Assembly: GCF_001310975.1 (NCBI RefSeq)
Contig: NZ_BAZY01000014.1
Location: forward strand, 1 to 52,320
Direction of reading: 5' to 3'
DNA: 52,320 nt
Source of the DNA: Thermoanaerobacter thermocopriae JCM 7501
Lineage (GTDB): Bacteria; Bacillota; Thermoanaerobacteria; Thermoanaerobacterales; Thermoanaerobacteraceae
Position 1 is the first letter of the stretch. The number at the start of each line of letters is the position of its first letter. The notes under the pieces were generated by a model. It was not told the origin of the DNA, searched no databases, and saw nothing but the letters and a program-made list of their open reading frames with translations. Both the position numbers and the translations under genes were made by a program. Shown here piece by piece: positions 43,156-52,320 of this stretch.

Positions 43156-43184
43156 TTGATTAGAATGTGCGCACATTCTATATA
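43156..43184 (+). promoter_or_regulatory. Promoter of the Cys-rich peptide gene with 20-bp palindrome as spacer
   Basis: TTGATT (43156-43161) and TATATA (43179-43184) are 17 bases apart. The perfect palindrome TAGAATGTGCGCACATTCTA (43161-43180) fills the spacer, so a dimeric regulator bound there would directly control polymerase access. Confidence 0.65.
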
Positions 43185-43213
43185 AAAGATGAAAAGAAGG
43201 GAGGTAAAAGAAC

Positions 43214-43414
43214 ATGGAATATTTGATAGAAGGGTATAATAAAGAAATTGGCAATGTGTTCCCTAGTGATATTTTTCCTATAGCACCTTGTTCTTGTTTC
43301 ACAATACGTTGTGAAGAATTAGGAGTAGGTCCCTGTGTGTGCTGGGGTCCATATTGTTGGGGACAGGTATGCCGTCCTGTAAAATTGGAACCCTATTATG
43401 AAGTAAGAAAGTAA
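43214..43414 (+). CDS. Seven-Cys putative RiPP precursor peptide
   Basis: A 66-residue peptide with a 25-residue leader-like part (MEYLIEGYNKEIGNVFPSD) and a core with Cys at 26, 28, 33, 41, 43, 48 and 53. The motif CxCx4C occurs twice, exactly 15 residues apart (CSCFTIRC and CVCWGPYC), and GPxC elements and Trp recur. It lies directly after a radical SAM maturase remnant and before two S41 peptidases and ABC exporters. This is the setting of clostridial Cys-rich modified peptides (from memory, the 'Clo7bot' class). GGGAGG precedes the ATG. It has its own promoter and terminator. The product and its modification are unproved. Confidence 0.65.
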   Translation: MEYLIEGYNKEIGNVFPSDIFPIAPCSCFTIRCEELGVGPCVCWGPYCWGQVCRPVKLEPYYEVRK

Positions 43415-43434
43415 AAAGTAAATTGTTGTGTTGA

Positions 43435-43481
43435 TAGCGATGCATCTGGAACTTTTAAGTTTTAGATGCATCGCTACTTTT
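43435..43481 (+). terminator. Terminator/attenuator after the Cys-rich peptide gene
   Basis: Perfect 13-bp stem TAGCGATGCATCT (43435-43447) / AGATGCATCGCTA (43464-43476), then CTTTTAAAAA. Partial read-through would give high precursor and lower peptidase levels. Confidence 0.75.
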
Positions 43482-43511
43482 AAAAATTATAAGTGAAAGG
43501 AGGATATATTC

Positions 43512-44833
43512 TTGAGCAGAAGGTTACTTATTTTAATGCTTACTTTGATATTTTTAGCAATCGTATTCTTCGGTACACATATTTTTTTGAATACACAGCC
43601 TAATTTGTATCAGCCAAGGGAACTTACAGAAAAGCAGAAAATAGAAGACTTTGAATATATGTACGACATTCTAAAAGACAATTATGCGCATTTTTATGAA
43701 GTAAAAAAGATGTATGGTTACGACTGGCTAGAGCATAAGGAAGAATTTAAAGAAAAGATAAAGAAGACGAAAAATAATTTGGAATTTTATTATGCATTGA
43801 ATGATATTCTATTAAAATTACATGATGGACATACACATGTTTTAGATCCAGGGCATTATAAATATCTGTTGGAGTCAGGGAATTTAAAACCTTATGAAGA
43901 TATACTTAGAAAATCGGAAAGCTCCTATAAAATGTGGGAGAAGATCTTTAAAAATGCACATGAAGAGAGTAAACTAGAAGATTACTTTTCTCGAAAAAGA
44001 AAAACAGAAAACGTGGTGACAGAAATTTTAGTACCTGGAAAAGTTGCTTATTTGAAAATCTACTCTTTTTTAATTGATTATCACAAAGAAGGAGAGGAAT
44101 ACAGAAAAGAAAGAGAGATGATATACGATTTTTTGAAAAGCATAAAAGATTACCAATATCTTTTCATAGATATTAGCGATAATAAAGGAGGTAATGGTCA
44201 ATATTGGTTAGAAGCTATAATAGGTCCCTTAAGAGATAAGTTAAAAGGAGTAGAAAACTTATCGATAGAAGAAATTTTTCTTGTAAGAGGCGGTGACTAT
44301 GTTGTTGAAATCCTTGAAAATTTTGTACCGGATTTAAAAAACAATACAATAGATAAACTTCCTATGTATAACTTGCTCCCGATGGAAGTAAAAAAGAGTT
44401 TTAGATATTATCTGACTATGAAGCATACGATAAAAGATTTTGAAAATATCTTAAAGATATAGAGCCTGTTGGTTTTAATGGTAAGATATTTTTGGTAATT
44501 AGCAGAGCGACTTATTCAGCAGCAAATGACTTTGCAAAATTTTGTAAAAAAACAGGTCTTGCTACATTAATAGGTGAGAGAACTACGGGAGATGGAAGTC
44601 GGTTTATGCCAGAGATGATGCGCCTTCCTAACAGCGGGCTAATTGTGAGATTTGACGGAGAAATGATTATAAATCAAGATGGTACTTCATATTTTGAAAC
44701 AGGGACTATACCAGATATAGAAATAAAAATGATTCCTAAAGACCCATTTGAAAAAGATGAGGAGCTAAAACAAAAAATACTGCAAGTAATTAAATCGTTA
44801 GAATTAGAAAATGAGGAAAAAGGCATTAAATAA
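43512..44833 (+). CDS. S41 family peptidase, membrane anchored, one apparent frameshift
   Basis: After repair about 440 residues. A signal anchor (LLILMLTLIFLAIVFFGTHI) is followed by the S41 N-terminal helical domain (KIEDFEYMYDILKDNYAHFY, LKLHDGHTHV). The catalytic domain has the nucleophile Ser in ISRATYSAANDFAKFCKKTG and LIGERTTGDGSRFMPEMMRL. One A is missing from the run at 44443-44446 (expected FEKYLKDIEPVGF). TTG at 43512 follows AAAGGAGG. It probably acts outside the membrane, and in this setting might trim the exported Cys-rich peptide; that is inference. Confidence 0.8.
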
Positions 44834-44853
44834 GGAAAAAAGGAGTGATACTG

Positions 44854-46237
44854 TTGAGTAAGAAACTGTCAATTTCTATGATTACTTTGATATTTTTATT
44901 GATTCTGATATTTTCAACAGGATTTTTTACCGCTATATATACTTCAAACACTCTATTTGCATCAAAGGAATTAAAAGATTTAACAGAGAAAGAAAAGATA
45001 GAAGATTTTGAGTATATGTATAACATTTTTAAAAGACAATTACGCACATTTTTTATGAAGTAAAAAAGATGTACGGCTACGACTGGCTAGCCCATAAGGA
45101 AGAATTTATAAAAGAGATAAGAAATACAAGGAATAATATTGAGTTTTATAATAAATTAAATAAAATTTTGGGGAAATTGCATGATGGGCACCTTTATGTA
45201 GCAAGTCCTAGCTATTTTAATTATTTTTTAAAGTTAATCGAAGATGAAGCGATAAGAGATTCTGTTCAAATAAAGCCTTTTATAAAAATATTTAAAGATT
45301 CCAAGAAAAATTATGAAAAATGGAGTAAATTGCTAGGAAGTGTAAATCACAATTATAATAGTAGCCTTTTTGTTCAAACAAGGAGAGGACAGAAAAATAT
45401 AAAAACAGAAATTTTAGAAGAGGATAAAATAACGTATTTAAGAGTTAATTCTTTTTTGATAGATAAAGATCAGAACAGTAAAAATTATCGGGAAGAGAAA
45501 AAAGAAATATACAACTTTTTAAAAACTATCAAAGATTATCCTTATTTAATTATAGACATTAGTGGAAATGTAGGAGGTTCCTCAGAATACTGGATAGATG
45601 CTATAGTAGCTCCACTGATAGGAGAAATGGGGTTAGAATATTTAGAAAATTCTAATGATAAAAGTACATATTTTTATTTGTTATCGCGAAAGGGGAATTA
45701 TACGAAAAAAATTTTCGGGAGATATGGAATATTTTATGACGAAGATAAATTCAGAAAGAGTCTTGTATACGATAAACTTTCAGAGAGATGAAAGAAGATT
45801 TTACAATCTTTGAATTTAAAGAAGATGTATCTAAACAAGATGAAAAGTATATAGAAAAGTTGTTCAAATCAAATGAATATGTAAATTTCAAAGGGAAGAT
45901 ATTTCTAATAATAGACAGAGCGACTGGTTCTGCAGCCACAGAATTTGCCATGTTTTGTAAAGAAACAGGTTTTGCTACATTAGTGGGAAGAAGTACTTTA
46001 GGCCATGGTTCACTTCCCTCATATATGAGACTTCCCAACAGTGGATTGATTGTGATATTTGAAACCGGCACAATTTTAAACCGAGACGGGGGTTCATTTT
46101 TTATAGAAGGTGTAAAACCGGACATAGAATTAGACGTTCCAGATACAAATGCTGGCTATCCAGAAGTAAGAGCAGAAATATTGAAGCAAGAGACAGTTGA
46201 ATTAATTAAATCTTTAAAAAAGAGAAGTAATTTCTAA
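44854..46237 (+). CDS. Second S41 family peptidase, three apparent frameshifts
   Basis: A tandem paralogue of the previous gene (shared KKMYGYDWL, FKEEF-like and KLHDGH segments), about 460 residues after repair. It has an N-terminal anchor (SISMITLIFLLILIFSTGFF) and the Ser in IDRATGSAATEFAMFCKETG. Against its twin, one extra T is seen at 45026-45030 and another at 45049-45054, and a G is missing near 45787. Because three lesions occur, true decay is as possible as error. TTG 44854 lies 8 bases after AGGAG. Confidence 0.65.
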
Positions 46238-46260
46238 AAAATTCAAGAGAGTTGATCAAT

Positions 46261-46916
46261 ATGAAAATATTTAACTTTGTTAAAAAATTCATATTTAAGT
46301 ACAAAAGCTCCCTGATAGTATTTCTGTTTTTTAGTATCATTGGATGGCTCATGTCAATTATAGTGCCTTACATTACAGGTAATTATATTGACCTTCTATT
46401 GCAAAATAAAGATTTCAAAGTAATTTACGATTTTACAGCAAAGATAATATTTTTAAGGAACTAGACATGTATTATATAAGAAGGAAAATTATTGGAGTCA
46501 CAGAACAGGAACCAAAATTAGTTAATGACACAATTATCAATAACTTAATATATGGGGTGGAGGTTTACGATTATAAAACTATTGATAAACTGCTAAAAGA
46601 TTTAAATGTAAATATAGATAAATTTCATGAAGGATTAAATACGAAACTAAATGAAGCCTCCAGCAATATTTCAGGAGGAGAAAAATTAAAGATAGCAATT
46701 GCCAGGGCATTTTTAAAAGATCCCGATATTATAGTGTTAGATGAGCCCACGTCTGCCTTAGATGTTGTTAGTATTGAGAAATTAAAGTCGATGTTAACAG
46801 CACTCAAGAAGGAAAAAATAATTTTAATTGTTACTCATAATCAAGAGTTTTTAAATATAGCGGATGAAGTGATAGATTTAAATAGAATTTCTAAAGAGAT
46901 GGAGTGTTTGGTGTAA
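46261..46916 (+). pseudogene. ABC exporter with its middle deleted
   Basis: The first ~60 residues (MKIFNFVKKFIFKYKSSLIV, MSIIVPYITGNYIDLLLQNK) are the start of an ABC exporter membrane domain. After the stop at 46464 a second frame begins with the C-terminal half of the ATPase domain: ISGGEKLKIAIARAFLKDPD, IVLDEPTSALD and VTHNQEF. Most membrane helices and Walker A are gone, about 350 residues. The retained ends show that this was a fused permease-ATPase of peptide exporter type. Confidence 0.7.
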
Positions 46917-47288
46917 GAAGATGTCAATATAAGTATAGATGGCTTTTACATTTGGGTTGTAGTTGAAATTGTAACTTACAGTTACAAAATTAAAATTTTT
47001 CACTGGCGATATATGAAGAAATGAGAAAAATGGAGGAAAGTATGGATAAGTTCACCAAAATGAAATATCAGGAAAATTTATAGACATTTTTGCTATTTTA
47101 CTGAGAGAGATAAGAATGTTAGGATAAAATTGAAAAAGTTGTGGCTTTATTGATGATATTCACTTTTTTGTTTGGGATACTGACATATATGGCGCAACTT
47201 CAGCTTGTATAAAAAACGAGTTGTCTTAATTTAAAAGGGAAAGTTTAATTTGATATTGCAACTTTATTCCAGGGAGGGTATATAAAGG
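46917..47288 (+). other. 372-base region of gene fragments
   Basis: No intact gene. Short readable pieces include DKIEKVVALLMIFTFLFGIL with TYMAQLQLV (about 47135-47210), a lone membrane helix, and MDKFTKMKYQENL (about 47042). They look like remnants of membrane-protein genes of the same locus. Confidence 0.35.
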
Positions 47289-47294
47289 GAGACG

Positions 47295-49004
47295 ATAAAG
47301 AAATACATCTTAAAGTATAAGTTTTTAATTCTGGTAAACGCTATACTTATAATTTTTGTATCAGCCCTTAAAGCCTTACAGGCGATACTTTTTAAAATAA
47401 TTGTTGACACATCAGTTGGAAATTTAAATTACAGTATTTCTGCTTTAATATGGTATTCAGTAGGGTTTTTAATAGCAGTATTTACAGCTGAAACCTTGTC
47501 AAAGGCAGCTTCGGCAGCTTTTAACAAGAAAGTGCTGATAGACTACAAACAATCCATTATAGAAAGCTTCATAAACTCTAGAAGAAGAAAAATCACAAGT
47601 TCAGAATTGATATCTTTACTTAGCAATGATGTGAGGATGATAGAGAATAATTACTTAACAAGTCTGATTAGCATTATGGAAAACATTTTACTATTTGTTG
47701 TGTCTTTATATTTGATACTTCGAATAAACGTTTATCTCACTATAGTCATTTTCATTTTTGGCTGGGTTCCAGTGATTGTGCCTCAGTTTTTCACAAAAAT
47801 AAATCAGGAACTAAAGGGGCAGTACCTTAAAAAGCTTGAAAGGTTTACCACCAGGATAAAAGAGATGGCTCAGGGATTTGAAGTAATAAAAGCTTTTAAC
47901 ATTGAGAATAAAATTCTCAATATGGCATTAAAAGATAACAAAGATGCAGAAATGGCAGGGTATAAATCCGATGCATTTCAAGGATTTCAAGGAGCTTTAT
48001 CTATTGTGTCAGGGTTTGCAATGTTTTTTGTGAATATTCTAGTAGCCACATATTTGGTTTTAAGAGGCTACATCACAGTAGGTTCTATGATTGCTGCTGT
48101 ACAGCTTATGAACTACATAGTGAATCCTTTAATTTCTGCATCTGTATATGCTACAAAGATAAAATCTGTTGAAAAAATAGCAGATAAAATCCAAAAAGAA
48201 ATAATAGACGTAAGCAAAGAGGAAGTCTCACAGGGAGATAAACCTTTTGAATTTAGAAATTCCATAGAAATCAAGAACCTAACCTTTTCTTATGATGGTA
48301 AGAGGAATGCTTTGTCAAACATAAACATAAAGCTTGATAAAGGCAAAAAGTATACATTAGTTGGAGAAAGTGGATGTGGAAAGACCACGCTACTTAGAGT
48401 GCTATTAAATCACATTACAGATTATGATGGGCAAGTGCTCATTGATGGAATAGATATAAGAGAATTTGACCCTGCTTCCTATTACAGGAAAGTTAGTATT
48501 ATACAGCAGAATGTCTTTATGTTTAGCGACACATTAAAGAATAACATTTGTCTGTATAGTGAATGTAGTGAAGAGGAGATAAACGAGGCCTTGAGACAAT
48601 CCGGTTTGATCCAAGTTGTTGAAAAACTCCCTAAAGGACTTGACACAGAAATAGGAGAAGGGGAAGTAGAGCTATCAGGAGGAGAGAGACAGAGGATAGC
48701 AATTGCAAGAGCACTAATCAAGAAAGCGGAAATACTGCTGATAGACGAAGCTACGGCGGCTTTAGATAAAGTTACAGCAAGTGATATAGAGAGGACGCTT
48801 ATAAATTTAGATGCGACAGTGCTTGCTGTAACCCATAAATTGCACCCGGAGATACTTAAAAGGTATGATGAAATATTTGTAATGAGAGATGGAGAAATCA
48901 TTGAAAGAGGCACATTGGATGAGCTATTAGAAAAGAGAGGATATTTCTATTATATGTATAATTATGGGATTGATGAGAAAGAAGCAGTAGAGGAAGCTGT
49001 ATGA
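47295..49004 (+). CDS. ABC exporter, fused permease and ATPase; unusual start
   Basis: A 569-residue half-transporter if read from 47295: KKYILKYKFLILVNAILIIF, KALQAILFKIIVDTSVG and further helices. The ATPase domain follows with Walker A VGESGCGKTTLL, the Q loop IIQQNVFMFS, signature VELSGGERQRIAIARAL, Walker B ILLIDEATAALD and the H loop AVTHK. No ATG, GTG or TTG exists in frame before 47496, which would remove about 67 residues and the first helix. The natural start would be an ATA at 47295, perhaps a mutated or miscalled ATG. It is the intact partner of the gutted exporter upstream; the two may have formed a heterodimer. Confidence 0.8.
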   Translation: MKKYILKYKFLILVNAILIIFVSALKALQAILFKIIVDTSVGNLNYSISALIWYSVGFLIAVFTAETLSKAASAAFNKKVLIDYKQSIIESFINSRRRKITSSELISLLSNDVRMIENNYLTSLISIMENILLFVVSLYLILRINVYLTIVIFIFGWVPVIVPQFFTKINQELKGQYLKKLERFTTRIKEMAQGFEVIKAFNIENKILNMALKDNKDAEMAGYKSDAFQGFQGALSIVSGFAMFFVNILVATYLVLRGYITVGSMIAAVQLMNYIVNPLISASVYATKIKSVEKIADKIQKEIIDVSKEEVSQGDKPFEFRNSIEIKNLTFSYDGKRNALSNINIKLDKGKKYTLVGESGCGKTTLLRVLLNHITDYDGQVLIDGIDIREFDPASYYRKVSIIQQNVFMFSDTLKNNICLYSECSEEEINEALRQSGLIQVVEKLPKGLDTEIGEGEVELSGGERQRIAIARALIKKAEILLIDEATAALDKVTASDIERTLINLDATVLAVTHKLHPEILKRYDEIFVMRDGEIIERGTLDELLEKRGYFYYMYNYGIDEKEAVEEAV

Positions 49005-49124
49005 AAGGATTCAAAATATAGCATTGAAGCAACTTACAAATGGTTGCCGACAAAAGCAAGTATCTATGAAAGAGTAATAGAGAAGTTAAGTGTTTCTAGT
49101 TTAAAAGATAACAGTAAGGAGTAA
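49005..49124 (+). pseudogene. C-terminal fragment of an unknown protein
   Basis: A 39-codon open frame without a start reads KDSKYSIEATYKWLPTKASI and YERVIEKLSVSSLKDNSKE up to the TAA at 49122. Composition is protein-like, but no family is recognised. It lies between the ABC exporter stop and the next ATPase gene, and is probably the tail of a lost gene. Confidence 0.35.
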
Positions 49125-49132
49125 GTGAAGTT

Positions 49133-50071
49133 ATGCTGTTGGAAGTGCGAAATTTGACAAAAGTGTATAAGAGAGGTAGCCATCAGATTAAGGCAAATGA
49201 CAATATTAGCTTTTTTGTTGAGCGTGGTGACGTACTGGGGATTTTGGGGCCAAATGGGGCTGGCAAGACCACTTTGATAAAGCAGATTGCAACTTTGCAA
49301 ATTCCTGACCAAGGAGACATCCTGTACAAAGGAGTATCCCTCCTAAAAAAGCCTGAGATAATAATAGGACGATTTTCTTTTCTCTGGGAAGGCACGCAAA
49401 ATGTATATCATTACTTAACCGGAGAAGCTAATATTCTCTACTTTGCATATCTTAATCAGGTTCCATCTTCTGTTGCCAGGAGGAGATGCGAAGAACTTTT
49501 AAAAAAACTGGATCTGTATGAAGTTAAGGACCAGTATGTATTCACATATTCAGCAGGAATGAGAAAAAAACTTGCAATTGCTACCTGCCTTATAAATGAT
49601 CCGGAAGTGGTATTTTTAGATGAACCTCTTTCCGGTCTTGATGTGCTTGCTGCTGCCGAACTCACTGAATCTATAAAAAGCTGGGTAAAAGAGATGGGGA
49701 AAACTGTCATAATTGCCAGTCATAGAATGGACTTTGTAGAAAAGGTTACTAATAAAGTTTTATGGCTCAAAGAGGGAAAAGTGATTTTAGAGGGTAAAAC
49801 TGAGGACCTTAAAAACTTGAGCAAAGAAGAAGAATATATTTTATATTTGCGGAATTCTGCAAAAGCAAGGGAAAAGTTGCGTAAATACGAACTTCAATTT
49901 GAAATTTTATCGGATGTTACTTTAAAAACAACCTTACGGCTGGGTCAAAAGGAATTGTTTTATTCGGTTTTTTCCGACCCTGATTTTGAAGTGTTAAACT
50001 TGGAGAAAAAAAGTCCGGATTTTGAGGCGATTTTTAGGAGGTTATATGGTGAGTGTAGTGAAAGCAATTAA
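49133..50071 (+). CDS. ABC-2 type transporter ATP-binding protein
   Basis: A 312-residue ATPase with Walker A GPNGAGKTTLIKQ, signature YSAGMRKKLAIATCL, Walker B VVFLDEPLSGLDVL and H loop IIASHRMDFVEK. A C-terminal extension of about 90 residues follows. It is coupled to the overlapping permease gene. Substrate is unknown; location beside the peptide locus suggests export or self-protection. Confidence 0.9.
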   Translation: MLLEVRNLTKVYKRGSHQIKANDNISFFVERGDVLGILGPNGAGKTTLIKQIATLQIPDQGDILYKGVSLLKKPEIIIGRFSFLWEGTQNVYHYLTGEANILYFAYLNQVPSSVARRRCEELLKKLDLYEVKDQYVFTYSAGMRKKLAIATCLINDPEVVFLDEPLSGLDVLAAAELTESIKSWVKEMGKTVIIASHRMDFVEKVTNKVLWLKEGKVILEGKTEDLKNLSKEEEYILYLRNSAKAREKLRKYELQFEILSDVTLKTTLRLGQKELFYSVFSDPDFEVLNLEKKSPDFEAIFRRLYGECSESN

Positions 50072-50834
50072 AGCTGAGTTTTTTAACTTTTACTTTGACC
50101 TAAAGCGATACTTATTCAACTATATTGTTGGACTTATTTCAACTGCTATTTTTTTGAGTGGGCTCTACTGGGCAGTAAATTCCTTGTTTACGCAGAGTGG
50201 GCAGGCAGTAGCTTTTGTTGGATTACTGCTGTGGCTTTTTACCCCATCTGCGTTATCTGATGCCACAAGTCATCTTGCAGAGGAACGATACTTGGGAACG
50301 CTGGAACGCATATCTATAACCAAGACCCCATTTATTCATATTTTGATTGCTCGCAATATTGTGCATTGCCTGTTTACTCTGATTCAGACTCTTGTGGTTG
50401 GTGGCATACTCTATGTGGTGTTTAAGCCTGACTTAAGCTATATGTCCTCATCATGGAGAGTAACTGCGATGGTAGTAGTTATCGGTATGTTGATAATCCT
50501 TACTCTTTATGCCTTTGGATTTTTCATAGCATCTTTGGGGATGATTTTTAAACGGGTAGGAGCAACGACATCTATTCTAGAATATCTTATTTTATTCTTT
50601 TCAGGAATAGTCATACCCTGGAGTACCATGCCAGCTTCACTACGAGCTTTTTCTAATATATTGCCTATGACTTGGGGAGTAAAAGCACTTGAGAGCCTAA
50701 TTAATGGCGGTAATTTTATTGGAAGTTTTGTAGGACTAGTAGTCTATACAGTATTGATTGCCATAATTTCTATAGTAACCTTCCAGTATGCCATGCTGGT
50801 TGTTAAGAAAAAAAGAGAATATGCTTTTTATTAA
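50046..50834 (+). CDS. ABC-2 type transporter permease
   Basis: A 262-residue membrane protein with about six helices (YIVGLISTAIFLSGLYWAVN, FVGLLLWLFTPSAL, ILEYLILFFSGIVIPWSTMP). It starts at ATG 50046, 5 bases after AGGAGG, within the last codons of the ATPase gene; an upstream in-frame ATG at 50022 is less likely. Partner of the preceding ATPase. Confidence 0.88.
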   Translation: MVSVVKAIKAEFFNFYFDLKRYLFNYIVGLISTAIFLSGLYWAVNSLFTQSGQAVAFVGLLLWLFTPSALSDATSHLAEERYLGTLERISITKTPFIHILIARNIVHCLFTLIQTLVVGGILYVVFKPDLSYMSSSWRVTAMVVVIGMLIILTLYAFGFFIASLGMIFKRVGATTSILEYLILFFSGIVIPWSTMPASLRAFSNILPMTWGVKALESLINGGNFIGSFVGLVVYTVLIAIISIVTFQYAMLVVKKKREYAFY

Positions 50835-50854
50835 TATGCTATCTAAGGATATGT

Positions 50855-50895
50855 AAGTCCCTGTTTTTGAAGGTAGGAAACAGGGACTTAATTTT
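50855..50895 (+). terminator. Terminator after the ABC-2 transporter genes
   Basis: Perfect 12-bp stem AAGTCCCTGTTT / AAACAGGGACTT around 11 bases, followed by AATTTTG. Confidence 0.75.
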
Positions 50896-51006
50896 GTCTT
50901 TGAAAGCCGAATATTGCCTTGATATCAAGGGAAGAAGATATTATAATGAGATAAAAGGCAATTTAAAAATGATATTTTTATTTCACAATAGGAGGTACTG
51001 AAGCTT

Positions 51007-52292
51007 ATGGAATTTCTAACGCCTGGAGAAAGAGTCAAAAAAATAAGGAAAATGCTTAAAATGAAGCAAAGAGAGCTGCAGGCTGAAAATATCACAAGAG
51101 GTTTTATAAGCATGATTGAAGGCAATCGAACTACTATGAGCAGAGAAACTGCTTCTATCATCGCAGAAAAATTTAATAAAAAAGCTCAAGAACTTGGCGT
51201 TGACTTAAACATAGATGGTGACTATCTTTTAATGACCCCTGCAGAAGAGGCGGAGTATTACTGTATTCAGAAATTAAGTCGGATTAATACTATAGAAAAT
51301 TTGGAGAAACTAAAAGAAATATTTGAAATTGCAGATGAATACAAGTTAAAAAGAGTGACTGCTTTAGCTTACATAAAAATAGGAGATGTGATGTATAAAA
51401 ATCAACATTATCAGGATGCTTTTATCGATTACCACAGGCCCTGGATATATTATTACTCAACAACATAAAGGAACAACTGCCCTACGTCTACAACATGTTG
51501 GGAGCTTGTAAAGTAGCCTTATTAGAGTATTCTGAAGCGATAATGTATTTTCAAAGGGCTTTAGAATGTGCAGAAGAGGTGAATGATATTGAAATAAAAA
51601 TCAAAGCAAGTTATAACAACGCCTTGTGTTACAGATGTATTGGCAAACCAGCGCTTTCAATTGATTATATTGAGAAATGTTTATCTGTACTAGATAAAGA
51701 AAAAGATTTTGAGCACTATGTATATGCAAAATCAATAGAAGCAAACTCCTATAGAGACATGAAAGAATATGATAAGGCTTTAGAAATATTTAAAGGACTA
51801 GTCGAAGAAATAAAAGATGATGATAATCCTTTATTGGGGTTTCTTTATACGAACATTGGAGAAATTTATATGGGAAAAAATGATTTTGAAAAATCACTGG
51901 AATATTTCAATAAAGCTGAAAGGATCAGGCGCAAAGAAGATAAAAATTTACTGTCCCATACTCTTATTGAAAAGGCAAATCTTTATATAAAAATGGGTCT
52001 ATATAAGGAAGCGCTTTCTTCATTGGAAGAAGGGCTTGAAATATCTTACAGAAACAAAGATATGGAATATATAGTAAAAGGCAGTTATCTTTTAGTAGAG
52101 GTATATAAGAAATTAGGAAACAAACAGGCTATCATAGAAACATATAAAAAGCTGGCAAACATTCTCCAAAATATGGGTAATAGAAAAGAAGCTTTAAAGG
52201 TCTATATAGAACTGGCATTGCTTTATATTGAGGATAACGATGTGAGTAATGCTAAATACTTTTTAGAAAAAGCCAGAGAAGTAGCCGAATAA
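51007..52292 (+). CDS. XRE-family HTH regulator with TPR repeats, one apparent frameshift
   Basis: After repair about 428 residues. It has an N-terminal HTH (LTPGERVKKIRKMLKMKQRE, ITRGFISMIEGNR) followed by at least six TPR-like repeats (e.g. YSEAIMYFQRALECAEEVND, YDKALEIFKGLVEEIKDDDN, LYKEALSSLEEGLEISYRNK). One G is missing at 51437-51438 (expected DYHRALDILLLNN). The layout is that of peptide-sensing or stress-responsive HTH-TPR regulators. No cognate peptide gene is seen next to it in the window. Confidence 0.82.
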
Positions 52293-52320
52293 AAAGCAAT
52301 AAAAAAATAAAAAATATATT

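Overview
The window looks like a chromosomal segment of a low-GC, endospore-forming anaerobic Firmicute, most probably a Thermoanaerobacter or close relative. The reasons are the AT-rich composition, sporulation and germination genes (spoIIE, a gerA cluster, a DUF3787 spore-surface protein), a pyruvate:ferredoxin oxidoreductase, formate-THF ligase, and the order spoIIE-tilS-hpt-ftsH. The genus is inferred from memory of such genomes.

Layout. 0.1-1.2 kb: amidase plus holin, like a phage lysis cassette. 1.4-8 kb: a DUF4914 P-loop protein, nifJ, a small spore protein and DUF1284. 8-11.5 kb, minus strand: an ECF sigma factor, its zinc-finger anti-sigma factor and an ABC-2 exporter. 11.5-13.5 kb: a REP-like hairpin, an EamA transporter, a methyltransferase and tRNA-Glu. 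13.6-23.6 kb: spoIIE behind a Spo0A-type promoter, tilS, hpt, ftsH, an orphan PAS histidine kinase, fhs and a stand-alone domain resembling the N-terminus of long dihydropteroate synthases. 23.9-27.6 kb: biotin-dependent carboxyltransferase genes, a structured leader, an ECF-transporter S component and coaX. 27.6-31.8 kb: germination receptor genes, with the permease divergent. 31.9-34.4 kb: a self-regulated trio of regulator and two dehydrogenase-like proteins. 34.6-39.7 kb: greA, lysS, folE-folP-folK, a PTPS/QueD homologue and sfsA; folB is absent from this cluster.

39.7-51 kb is accessory and partly decayed. It holds a degraded amidase, a HepT/MntA toxin-antitoxin pair, and a RiPP-like locus. 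The locus contains a truncated HTH-TPR regulator, a small secreted peptide, a radical SAM/SPASM maturase missing its catalytic middle, an intact seven-Cys peptide with a duplicated CxCx4C motif, two S41 peptidases, one gutted and one near-intact ABC exporter, and an ABC-2 transporter. An XRE-TPR regulator follows. The seven-Cys peptide promoter has a perfect 20-bp palindrome filling its -35/-10 spacer. This locus is the best candidate for an undescribed system.

Two kinds of damage must be kept apart. About twenty isolated one-base indels, mostly lost bases in short runs, interrupt genes that must work (lysS, tilS, folE, folP, greA, nifJ, spoIIE); I read these as probable sequence errors and give full gene extents. 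The regulator, the maturase and the first ABC exporter of the RiPP locus instead keep both ends and lack hundreds of codons in the middle, and I read them as real pseudogenes.
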